64,000 nucleotides of DNA. It comes from Streptomyces sp. R44. Lineage in GTDB: Bacteria > Actinomycetota > Actinomycetes > Streptomycetales > Streptomycetaceae. Every line of letters starts with the position of its first letter. Within the stretch, counting starts at the first letter, position 1. Under the pieces are notes generated by a model, which was not told the origin of the DNA, did no database searches, and saw nothing but the letters and a program-made list of their open reading frames with translations. The DNA lies in contig NZ_CP163444.1 in NCBI RefSeq assembly GCF_041053105.1, forward strand, positions 7,038,501 to 7,102,500, given 5' to 3'. Positions 33,406 through 40,839 of the stretch are shown piece after piece. Position numbers and translations under genes: made by a program.

Positions 33406-34335
33406 GTGAGTGACACACACCAGGGCGGGGCGGTCGCGACGAGCGCGCCTCCGTCCGTCGACGAGGGCCTCCCCTCGGCCGCGCTGGCCGCGAAGTACGG
33501 CCTCTCGGTCAGCGGCGCGCGGCCCGGTCTCGGCGAGTACGTCCGCGAGCTGTGGAGCCGCCGCCACTTCATCCTGGCCTTCTCCTCCGCGAAGCTCACC
33601 GCCCAGTACAGCCAGGCGAAGCTCGGCCAGGTGTGGCAGGTGGCGACCCCGCTCCTGAACGCCCTGGTCTACTACCTGATCTTCGGGCTCATCCTGCAGG
33701 CCGGCCGGGGCATGTCCAAGGGGGTCTACATCCCCTTCCTGGTCACCGGCATCTTCGTGTTCACCTTCACCCAGAGCTCGGTCATGGCGGGCGTCCGGGC
33801 GATCTCCGGGAACCTCGGGCTCGTCCGGGCCCTGCACTTCCCGCGCGCCACCCTCCCGATCTCCTTCTCGCTCCAGCAGCTCCAGCAGCTGCTGTACTCG
33901 ATGATCGTGCTCGTGGCGGTCGCCGTCTTCTTCGGCAGCTACCCCTCGCTGCGCTGGCTGCTCGTGATCCCGGCGCTCTCCCTGCAGTTCGTGTTCAACA
34001 CGGGCCTCGCCATGATCGTGGCCAGGATGGGCGCGAAGACGCCCGACCTCGCCCAGCTGATGCCCTTCATCATGCGCACCTGGATGTACGCGTCGGGCGT
34101 GATGTTCTCGATCCAGACGATGCTCGCCGACAAGCCGGCCTGGATCGCCGACATCCTCATGTACAACCCGGCGGCCGTGTACATGGACCTGATGCGTTAC
34201 GCCCTCATCGAGGGCTACGGCGCGCAGAACCTGCCGGACCACGTCTGGATCACCGCGCTCGCCTGGGCCCTGCTCTTCGGCATCGGCGGTTTCGTCTACT
34301 TCTGGAAGGCCGAGGAGAGGTACGGCCGTGGCTGA
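33406..34335 (+). CDS. ABC-2 type polysaccharide/polyol phosphate exporter permease (TagG/Wzm-like)
   Basis: A 309-residue permease with an N-terminal cytoplasmic amphipathic region (ELWSRRHFILAFSSAKLTAQY) characteristic of Wzm/TagG proteins and six membrane helices. It starts with a GTG at 33406 and overlaps the ATPase gene by 8 bases. Together they form an exporter for a lipid-linked glycan or teichoic-acid-like polymer across the plasma membrane. Confidence 0.92.
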   Translation: MSDTHQGGAVATSAPPSVDEGLPSAALAAKYGLSVSGARPGLGEYVRELWSRRHFILAFSSAKLTAQYSQAKLGQVWQVATPLLNALVYYLIFGLILQAGRGMSKGVYIPFLVTGIFVFTFTQSSVMAGVRAISGNLGLVRALHFPRATLPISFSLQQLQQLLYSMIVLVAVAVFFGSYPSLRWLLVIPALSLQFVFNTGLAMIVARMGAKTPDLAQLMPFIMRTWMYASGVMFSIQTMLADKPAWIADILMYNPAAVYMDLMRYALIEGYGAQNLPDHVWITALAWALLFGIGGFVYFWKAEERYGRG

Positions 34336-35113
34336 CACGAACCAGGGCAAGGTCCCCACCGTCATCTGCGACGACGTCCACATCGTCTACCGGGTCAACG
34401 CCGGTGGCGGCGGCAAGGGCAGCGCCACGGCGGCGCTCAGCCGGATCGTCGGCCGAGGCAAGGCCGAGGTCTCCCGGGGCGTCCGCAAGGTCCACGCGGT
34501 CCGCGGCGTCACCTTCACCGCCTACCGCGGCGAGGCCATCGGCCTCATCGGCTCCAACGGCTCCGGCAAGTCCACCCTGCTGCGCGCCATCGCCGGTCTG
34601 CTCCCCACCGAGAGCGGCAGCGTCTTCACCGACGGGCAGCCCTCGCTCCTGGGCGTCAACGCGGCGCTCATGAACGACCTCACCGGCGAGCGCAACGTGA
34701 TCCTGGGCGGCCTCGCCATGGGCATGAGCCGCGAGGAGGTGAAGGACCGCTACGAGGGCATCGTCGACTTCTCCGGCATCAACGAGAAGGGCGACTTCAT
34801 CAGCCTTCCCATGCGGACGTACTCCTCCGGCATGGGCGCCCGGCTCCGCTTCGCCATCGCGGCGGCCAAGAACCACGACGTCCTCCTCATCGACGAGGCC
34901 CTCGCCACCGGTGACCGCAAGTTCCAGATCCGCTCCGAGGAGCGCATCCGCGAGCTCCGCAAGGAGGCCGGCACGGTCTTCCTGGTGAGCCACAGCAACA
35001 AGTCCATCCGGGACACCTGTGACCGGGTGCTCTGGCTGGAGAAGGGGCAGCTCCTGATGGACGGCCCCACGGAGGAAGTCCTCAAGGCGTACGAGCGCGA
35101 GACCGCGCGCTGA
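34328..35113 (+). CDS. ABC transporter ATP-binding protein (TagH/Wzt-like)
   Basis: A 261-residue ATPase with Walker A GSNGSGKST, signature YSSGMGARLRFA, Walker B VLLIDEAL and the H-loop His in LVSHSNKS. It has the N-terminal extension and the replaced-signature pattern (SSGM rather than SGGQ) typical of O-antigen and teichoic-acid exporters, but no C-terminal glycan-binding domain, so it resembles TagH more than long Wzt proteins. Last gene of the operon; a strong terminator follows 17 bases after the stop. Confidence 0.93.
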   Translation: MADTNQGKVPTVICDDVHIVYRVNAGGGGKGSATAALSRIVGRGKAEVSRGVRKVHAVRGVTFTAYRGEAIGLIGSNGSGKSTLLRAIAGLLPTESGSVFTDGQPSLLGVNAALMNDLTGERNVILGGLAMGMSREEVKDRYEGIVDFSGINEKGDFISLPMRTYSSGMGARLRFAIAAAKNHDVLLIDEALATGDRKFQIRSEERIRELRKEAGTVFLVSHSNKSIRDTCDRVLWLEKGQLLMDGPTEEVLKAYERETAR

Positions 35114-35130
35114 GCCCCGTCGCCCGAGAG

Positions 35131-35160
35131 CCCCTACCGGATTCCTTCATCCGGTAGGGG
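35131..35160. terminator. strong intrinsic terminator
   Basis: CCCCTACCGGAT (35131-35142) pairs perfectly with ATCCGGTAGGGG (35149-35160) and is followed by a T-rich run. It closes the 28-35 kb operon. Confidence 0.9.
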
Positions 35161-35232
35161 TTCTTCCGTTTTCCGCGCGTCGCGACCCCCACCCTGAATG
35201 TTCATGCGGTTAACTTCGGGCAGGATGAGCCC

Positions 35233-35880
35233 ATGGCAGCGAGCTCGGCGGGAAAGACCTACCACCACGGCGATCTGCGCAACGCGCTGATCTGCGCGGC
35301 CGTCGACCTCGCCTGCGAAGGCGGCCCCGAGCGGGTCGTCCTGCGCGAGGCGGCCCGCCGGGTCGGCGTCTCGCCCACCGCCGCCTACCGTCACTTCGAC
35401 GGGCGCGGCGAACTCCTCCGTACCGTCCGGGCCCATGCCCGCCGGGAGCTCGCCGCGTCCATGGAGCGGGCCGCCGCCCGCGAACCCGGCGCGGACGACC
35501 CCGTCCTCGCCGCCGAGCGCCGGGTCACCGCCCTCTGCCGGGGGTACGTCGGCTTCGCCGTGGAGCAGCCCGGCCTCTACCGGGCCGCGTTCTGCGTCCC
35601 CCGCCCCGGCGCGGCGGGGGAGCCCGGGCCGGACCGGCCGCCGGCCGAGCCCGAGATCCGCGCGTTCACCCTGCTCAGGGAGGCGCTCGAAGCGCTCACG
35701 GCGCTCGGCACCGCGCGGCCCGGCGCCCGCCCCGCCACCGGCGCCGCCGCGTGGTCGGCCGTGCACGGACTGTCACTCCTCCTGGTGGACGGGCCCCTTC
35801 GCCGTCTCTCCGCCCAGGGCAGGAGCGTCGTCGTCGAGGCGACCCTCGCCATGGTGGTCTCCGGGACGACCGCCGACTGA
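35233..35880 (+). CDS. TetR/AcrR family transcriptional regulator
   Basis: A 215-residue protein with an N-terminal TetR HTH (residues ~12-58, LREAARRVGVSPTAAYRHF) and a C-terminal helical ligand-binding domain containing AAWSAVHGLSLLLVDG, which matches the WHG-type TetR C-terminal domain. Monocistronic, between the strong terminator and the hopanoid operon promoter region. Regulation of either neighbour is possible but no operator was matched to it. Confidence 0.88.
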   Translation: MAASSAGKTYHHGDLRNALICAAVDLACEGGPERVVLREAARRVGVSPTAAYRHFDGRGELLRTVRAHARRELAASMERAAAREPGADDPVLAAERRVTALCRGYVGFAVEQPGLYRAAFCVPRPGAAGEPGPDRPPAEPEIRAFTLLREALEALTALGTARPGARPATGAAAWSAVHGLSLLLVDGPLRRLSAQGRSVVVEATLAMVVSGTTAD

Positions 35881-36123
35881 ACCCGAACTCCCTTGCGGGG
35901 AAGGTCCGTTGAGGGATCGTACGGGCGAGGGGTGCGATGTCCGCCACCCCGGAATGGCGAAGGTCGTCGTACAACGTAAGCTGGACCGGTCTGTTTCGCG
36001 GCAAGTAGGGCGATACCCCGCGGCCATCGGGCCCCCGGGTGGCGGCCCTACGGGCAGGGGTCGGCGGCGTGTCCGAAATAGGATGGATTGGATCGGCAGT
36101 GTAGAACGGGAGACGTGACGGCC
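35881..36123. other. intergenic region upstream of the hopanoid operon
   Basis: About 240 bases with slightly lower GC, including runs such as TACAACGTAAGCTGG and GAAATAGGATGGATTGGAT, where promoter elements probably lie. I could not pick a confident -35/-10 pair or a sigma-specific motif. The region ends at a small upstream ORF. Confidence 0.4.
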
Positions 36124-36186
36124 ATGACGCAGATTCTCCAGCTCCACGAGGGTGTCGCCGTCCCTCCGTCGGGAACCGCCCAGTGA
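36124..36186 (+). CDS. 20-codon upstream ORF overlapping hpnC start
   Basis: ATG 36124 reads MTQILQLHEGVAVPPSGTAQ and stops at TGA 36184-36186, which overlaps the GTG start of hpnC (36183). GGGAG lies upstream of the ATG, while hpnC itself has only a weak site, so translation of hpnC may depend on ribosomes finishing this ORF. Peptide function unknown. Confidence 0.45.
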   Translation: MTQILQLHEGVAVPPSGTAQ

Positions 36187-37094
36187 CGGAGACCCGGCAG
36201 GCGCGCACCGACGCCTCCTCGCGCGCCACACTCGGCAAGGCCGCGGACGAGAACTTCCCCGTGGCCCCCTTCTTCCTGCCCCGCGCCTGGCGCGACGACC
36301 TCATGGCCGTCTACGGCTTCGCCCGGCTCGTCGACGACATCGGCGACGGCGACCTCGCGCCCGGCGGCGCCGACGCCCGCCACCTCGGCGTCGACCCCGC
36401 GGACGCGGCGGACCGGCTCGTCCTCCTCGACGCCTTCGAGGCCGACCTCCACCGGGTCTTCGACTCCACCCCGCACCACCCCCTGCTGCGCGCGCTCCAG
36501 CCGACCGTGCGCCGGCGCGGGCTCACCCCCGGGCCCTTCCTCGGCCTGATCGCCGCCAACCGGCAGGACCAGCTGGTCCGCCGCTACGAGACGTACGACG
36601 ACCTCCTCGCGTACTGCGAGCTCTCCGCCAACACCGTCGGCCGGCTCGTCCTCGCGATCACCGGCACCGACACCCCCGAGCGGATCCGCCGCTCCGACGA
36701 GATCTGCACCGCCCTGCAGATCGTCGAGCACCTCCAGGACGTCGCCGAGGACCTCGCCCGCGACCGGATCTACCTGCCGGCCGAGGACCTCAAGCGCTTC
36801 CACGTCACCGAGCGCGACCTCGCCGCGCCCACCGCCGGCGCCTCCGTGCGGGCCCTGATCGCCTTCGAGGCCGAGCGGGCCCGCGCACTCCTGCACGCGG
36901 GCACCCCGCTCGTCGGCAGCGTCCACGGACGGCTCCGCCTCCTCCTCGCCGGGTTCACCGCCGGCGGACTCGCCGCGCTCGACGCCGTCACCGACGCCGG
37001 ATACGACGTGCTGGCCGGCCCACCGAAGTCCACCAAGCCGAGCCTGATGCGCCAGGCGGGAGCCGTACTGCTCCGGGCGCGGAGAGAGGGGTGA
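36183..37094 (+). CDS. hpnC: squalene synthase HpnC (hydroxysqualene-forming)
   Basis: A 303-residue trans-prenyltransferase of the squalene/phytoene synthase family. First Asp-rich motif LVDDIGDGD lies near residue 50; second region is QIVEHLQDVAEDLARDRIYLP. HpnC converts presqualene diphosphate to hydroxysqualene in the three-enzyme HpnC/D/E route to squalene. It is the first enzyme of the hopanoid operon; its stop overlaps the start of hpnD (GTGA). Translation is possibly coupled to a small upstream ORF. Confidence 0.92.
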   Translation: MTETRQARTDASSRATLGKAADENFPVAPFFLPRAWRDDLMAVYGFARLVDDIGDGDLAPGGADARHLGVDPADAADRLVLLDAFEADLHRVFDSTPHHPLLRALQPTVRRRGLTPGPFLGLIAANRQDQLVRRYETYDDLLAYCELSANTVGRLVLAITGTDTPERIRRSDEICTALQIVEHLQDVAEDLARDRIYLPAEDLKRFHVTERDLAAPTAGASVRALIAFEAERARALLHAGTPLVGSVHGRLRLLLAGFTAGGLAALDAVTDAGYDVLAGPPKSTKPSLMRQAGAVLLRARREG

Positions 37095-38041
37095 GCGCGA
37101 CCGTGGAGGCACAGCACCAGCCGTCCGCACCGGTCCAGGCCGCCTACAGCTACTGCGAGGCGGTCACCGGACAGCAGGCCCGCAACTTCGCCTACGGGAT
37201 CCGGCTGCTCCCGGCCGAGAAGCGACAGGCGATGTCCGCGCTGTACGCCTTCTCGCGGCGCGTCGACGACATCGGCGACGGCACGCTCCCGCCCGAGGAG
37301 AAGCGGGAGCGGCTCGAAGCCACCCGGGACATCCTCGAGCGCATCCGCAAGGGCCTCGTCGAGGAGGACGACACCGACCCCGTCGCCGTCGCCCTCGCCG
37401 ACTCCGCCCGCCGCTTCCCGATCCCGCTCGGCGGCCTCGACGAGCTCATCGACGGCGTCCTCATGGACGTGCGCGGCGCGACCTACGAGACCTGGGACGA
37501 CCTCAAGGTCTACTGCCGCTGCGTCGCCGGCGCGATCGGCCGGCTCTCCCTCGGCGTCTTCGGCACCCAGCCCGGCGCCCAGGGCGCCGACCGGGCACCC
37601 GAGTACGCCGACACCCTGGGCCTCGCTCTCCAACTCACCAACATCCTCAGGGACGTACGCGAGGACGCCGGGAACGGGCGCACCTATCTGCCCGCCGACG
37701 ACCTCGCCAAGTTCGGCTGCTCCGACGGCTTCGGCAGCGAGACGATGCCCCCCGGGGGCGACTTCGCCGGGCTCGTCCACTTCGAAGTGCGGCGCGCCCG
37801 CGCCCTGTTCGCCGAGGGCTACCGGCTCCTGCCCATGCTCGACCGGCGCAGCGGCGCGTGCGTCGCCGCCATGGCCGGCATCTACCGGCGCCTCCTCGAC
37901 CGGATCGAGCGCGACCCCGAGGCCGTCCTGCGCGGCCGCGTCTCCCTGCCGGGCCGCGAGAAGGCGTACGTCGCGGTGCGCGGCCTCTCCGGCCTCGACA
38001 CCCGCCACATCGCCCGCCGCACCGTCAGGAGGCGCGCCTGA
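37091..38041 (+). CDS. hpnD: presqualene diphosphate synthase HpnD
   Basis: A 316-residue squalene/phytoene synthase family enzyme condensing two farnesyl diphosphates to presqualene diphosphate. Motifs: ALYAFSRRVDDIGDG (first Asp-rich site), VYCRCVAGAIGRLSLGVFG, and ALQLTNILRDVREDAGNGR (second site). The GTG start overlaps hpnC, and its stop overlaps the next small ORF. An unusual Gly/Pro-rich loop (MPPGGDFAG) is seen near residue 220. Confidence 0.93.
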   Translation: MSATVEAQHQPSAPVQAAYSYCEAVTGQQARNFAYGIRLLPAEKRQAMSALYAFSRRVDDIGDGTLPPEEKRERLEATRDILERIRKGLVEEDDTDPVAVALADSARRFPIPLGGLDELIDGVLMDVRGATYETWDDLKVYCRCVAGAIGRLSLGVFGTQPGAQGADRAPEYADTLGLALQLTNILRDVREDAGNGRTYLPADDLAKFGCSDGFGSETMPPGGDFAGLVHFEVRRARALFAEGYRLLPMLDRRSGACVAAMAGIYRRLLDRIERDPEAVLRGRVSLPGREKAYVAVRGLSGLDTRHIARRTVRRRA

Positions 38042-38148
38042 TGCGCCCGCGCGCCGCCGCCCGCCGGGCAACCCCGGGCGCCGTTCCGGCGTCCCTGCCC
38101 GAGGTGCCCCCGAATCCGACCACGACGACCCGAACGGAGGCCGCGTGA
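38041..38148 (+). CDS. 35-residue coupled ORF between hpnD and hpnE
   Basis: ATG 38041 overlaps the hpnD stop (TGATG), and its stop overlaps the hpnE GTG (GTGA at 38145). The peptide (MRPRAAARRATPGAVPASLP, then EVPPNPTTTTRTEAA) is rich in Ala, Pro, Arg and Thr with no membrane segment. The double overlap suggests it is translated; it may only serve coupling. I recall a small gene at this place in other Streptomyces hopanoid clusters. Confidence 0.6.
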   Translation: MRPRAAARRATPGAVPASLPEVPPNPTTTTRTEAA

Positions 38149-39635
38149 ACCCCGAAGGAACCGAGCACGACACCCCGCCGGCCGCACCCGGCACCGGGCA
38201 CGTCCCCGGCACCGGCCGGCAGCCCACCGCCGTCGTCGTCGGCGGCGGACTCGCCGGGATCACCGCCGCGCTCCAGCTCGCCGAGAGCGGCGTCCGCGTC
38301 ACCCTGCTCGAAGGCCGGCCCCGGCTCGGCGGCCTCGCCTTCTCCTTCCGGCGCGGCGACCTGACCGTCGACAACGGCCAGCACGTCTACCTGCGCTGCT
38401 GCACCGCCTACCGCTGGTTCCTCGACCGGGTCGACGGCGCCCGGCTCGCACCCCTCCAGGACCGCCTCGACGTCCCCGTCCTCGACGTCGCGCACCCGCG
38501 CGGCCCCCGGCTCGGCCGGCTCCGCCGCGACAATCTCCCCGTACCGCTGCACCTCGCGCGCAGCCTCGCCACGTACCCGCACCTCTCCCTCGCCGAGCGC
38601 GCCTCCGTCGGCCGGGCCGCGCTCGCCCTGAAGAAGCTCGACCCCGCCGACCCGGCGCTCGACGGCATCGACTTCGCCACCTGGCTCGGCCGCCACGGAC
38701 AGTCCCCGCGGGCCGTCGAGGCACTCTGGGACCTCGTCGGCATCCCCACCCTCAACGCCCCCGCCCCGCAGGCCTCCATGGGGCTCGCCGCGATGGTGTT
38801 CAAGACCGGACTCCTCTCCGAGCCCGGCGCCGCCGACATCGGCTGGGCCCACGTCCCGCTCGGCGAACTCCACGACACCCGCGCCGCGAAGGAGCTCGAC
38901 GCCCTCGGCGTCCGCACCGCGCTGCGCACCAAGGCCGAGCGGATCTCCCGTACCGACGACGGGCGTTGGGCCGTCGACGTACCGGGGGAACGGATCGAGG
39001 CCGACGCCGTCGTCCTCGCCGTCCCGCAGCACGAGACCCACGGCCTGCTGCCCGAGGGCGCCCTCGACGACCCCGACCGGCTCCTCGACATCGACACCGC
39101 CCCCATCCTCAACCTGCACGTCGTCTACGACCGCAAGGTGCTGAGGCAGCCCTTCTTCACCACGCTCGGCTCCCCGGTGCAGTGGGTCTTCGACCGCACC
39201 GACTCCTCGGGACTACTGAGGGGCGGGGCCGAAGGGCCCTCGGACAAGGGTGGCGGTGGGCGACGGGTGGGCGGCCAGTACCTCGCGGTCTCCCAGTCCG
39301 CCGCCCAGGACGAGATCGACGAACCCGTCGCCGCCCTGCGCGAGAAGTACCTGCCCGAACTGGAGCGGCTCCTTCCCGCCGCGCGCGGCGCCGGGATCCG
39401 CGACTTCTTCGTCACCAGGGAGCGGACGGCCACGTTCGCCCCCACCCCGGGCGTCGGCCGGCTCCGGCCCGGCGCCCGGACCAGGGCCCCGGGGCTGTAT
39501 CTGGCCGGGGCCTGGACCGCCACCGGCTGGCCCGCGACCATGGAGGGTGCCGTCCGCAGTGGTTTCAGCGCCGCGGGCGCCGCGCTCTCCGCCCTCGGCC
39601 GCCGCCATGACCACCCGCTGCAGGAGGCGGTATGA
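38145..39635 (+). CDS. hpnE: hydroxysqualene dehydroxylase HpnE
   Basis: A 496-residue FAD-dependent amine-oxidase-fold protein. The dinucleotide motif AVVVGGGLAGITAALQLAE lies at about 26-44, followed by VTLLEGRPRLGG, and the C-terminal FAD segment is GLYLAGAWTATGWPATMEGAV. It reduces hydroxysqualene to squalene, the last step of the HpnC/D/E route. An apparent ~20-residue Gly/Arg-rich insertion (DNA 39216-39275) interrupts the region before GQYLAVSQSAA. Overlaps the next gene by ATGA. Confidence 0.92.
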   Translation: MNPEGTEHDTPPAAPGTGHVPGTGRQPTAVVVGGGLAGITAALQLAESGVRVTLLEGRPRLGGLAFSFRRGDLTVDNGQHVYLRCCTAYRWFLDRVDGARLAPLQDRLDVPVLDVAHPRGPRLGRLRRDNLPVPLHLARSLATYPHLSLAERASVGRAALALKKLDPADPALDGIDFATWLGRHGQSPRAVEALWDLVGIPTLNAPAPQASMGLAAMVFKTGLLSEPGAADIGWAHVPLGELHDTRAAKELDALGVRTALRTKAERISRTDDGRWAVDVPGERIEADAVVLAVPQHETHGLLPEGALDDPDRLLDIDTAPILNLHVVYDRKVLRQPFFTTLGSPVQWVFDRTDSSGLLRGGAEGPSDKGGGGRRVGGQYLAVSQSAAQDEIDEPVAALREKYLPELERLLPAARGAGIRDFFVTRERTATFAPTPGVGRLRPGARTRAPGLYLAGAWTATGWPATMEGAVRSGFSAAGAALSALGRRHDHPLQEAV

Positions 39636-40732
39636 GTGTGAGTACCGGAACAAGAGGAGAGACCGTGCCGACAGTGCCGCCGGACAATCCGGCCGTCGAC
39701 ACCGCGGACGTGTCCGCACTGCTGGAGCGGGGGCGGACCCTGTCCACCCCCGTACTGCGGGCGGCCGTCGACCGCCTCGCGCCGCCCATGGACACCGTGG
39801 CCGCCTACCACTTCGGCTGGATCGACGCCCACGGCAACCCGACGGACGCCGACAGCGGCAAGGCCGTCCGTCCGGCGCTCGCCCTGCTGTCGGCCGAGGC
39901 CGCGGGTGTCGGGCCCGAGGTCGGGATCCCCGGCGCCGTCGCCGTGGAGCTCGTGCACAACTTCTCGCTGCTCCACGACGACCTGATGGACGGCGACGAG
40001 CAGCGCCGCCACCGCGACACGGTGTGGAAGGTGCACGGCCCCGCGCAGGCGATCCTCGTTGGCGACGCCCTCTTCGCCCTCGCCAACGAGATCCTGCTCG
40101 AACTCGGCACCGTCGAGGCCGGCCGCGCCACCCGCCGGCTGACCACGGCCAGCCGCAAGCTCATCGACGGGCAGGCCCAGGACATCTCCTACGAGCACCG
40201 CGAGCGGGTCACCGTCGAGGAGTGCCTGGAGATGGAGGGCAACAAGACCGGCGCCCTGCTCGCCTGCGCCGTCTCCATCGGCGCCGTCCTCGGCGGCGCC
40301 GACGACCGCACCGCCGACAAGCTGGAGGAGTACGGCTACCACCTCGGCCTCGCCTTCCAGGCCGTCGACGACCTGCTCGGCATCTGGGGCGACCCGGAGG
40401 CCACCGGCAAGCAGACCTGGAGCGACCTGCGCCAGCGCAAGAAGTCCCTCCCGGTCGTCGCCGCCCTCGCCGCGGGCGGACCGGCCTCCGAGCGGCTCGG
40501 CGAGCTGCTCGCCGCGGACGCCAAGTCCATCGACTTCGACACCTTCTCCGAGGAGGAGTTCGCCACCCGCGCGGCCCTCATCGAGGAGGCCGGAGGACGC
40601 GAGTGGACCTCCCAGGAGGCCCGCCGCCAGCACGCGATCGCGATCGCGGCGCTGAACGAGGTGGACATGCCGGCACGGGTGCGGGACCAGCTCGTCGCAC
40701 TGGCCGACTTCGTGGTCGTACGGAAGAGATGA
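39632..40732 (+). CDS. polyprenyl (probably farnesyl) diphosphate synthase
   Basis: A 366-residue trans-isoprenyl diphosphate synthase. The first Asp-rich motif is LLHDDLMDGDEQRR and the second is FQAVDDLLGIWGD; GKAVRPAL near the N terminus binds IPP. Position inside the hopanoid operon suggests it makes the C15 farnesyl diphosphate used by HpnD, but residues before the first motif do not let me fix chain length with certainty. Start by ATGA overlap with hpnE. A 107-base gap separates it from shc. Confidence 0.9.
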   Translation: MSVSTGTRGETVPTVPPDNPAVDTADVSALLERGRTLSTPVLRAAVDRLAPPMDTVAAYHFGWIDAHGNPTDADSGKAVRPALALLSAEAAGVGPEVGIPGAVAVELVHNFSLLHDDLMDGDEQRRHRDTVWKVHGPAQAILVGDALFALANEILLELGTVEAGRATRRLTTASRKLIDGQAQDISYEHRERVTVEECLEMEGNKTGALLACAVSIGAVLGGADDRTADKLEEYGYHLGLAFQAVDDLLGIWGDPEATGKQTWSDLRQRKKSLPVVAALAAGGPASERLGELLAADAKSIDFDTFSEEEFATRAALIEEAGGREWTSQEARRQHAIAIAALNEVDMPARVRDQLVALADFVVVRKR

Positions 40733-40839
40733 TCACCATCACCCTGATATGAGTTCGCGGTCGCCGGCCGGTGCCACCCGGCGCCGGCCGACGGCAGACC
40801 CGCAGGAGCAGAAGCAACCGACTGCACAAAGGGGAAGCC

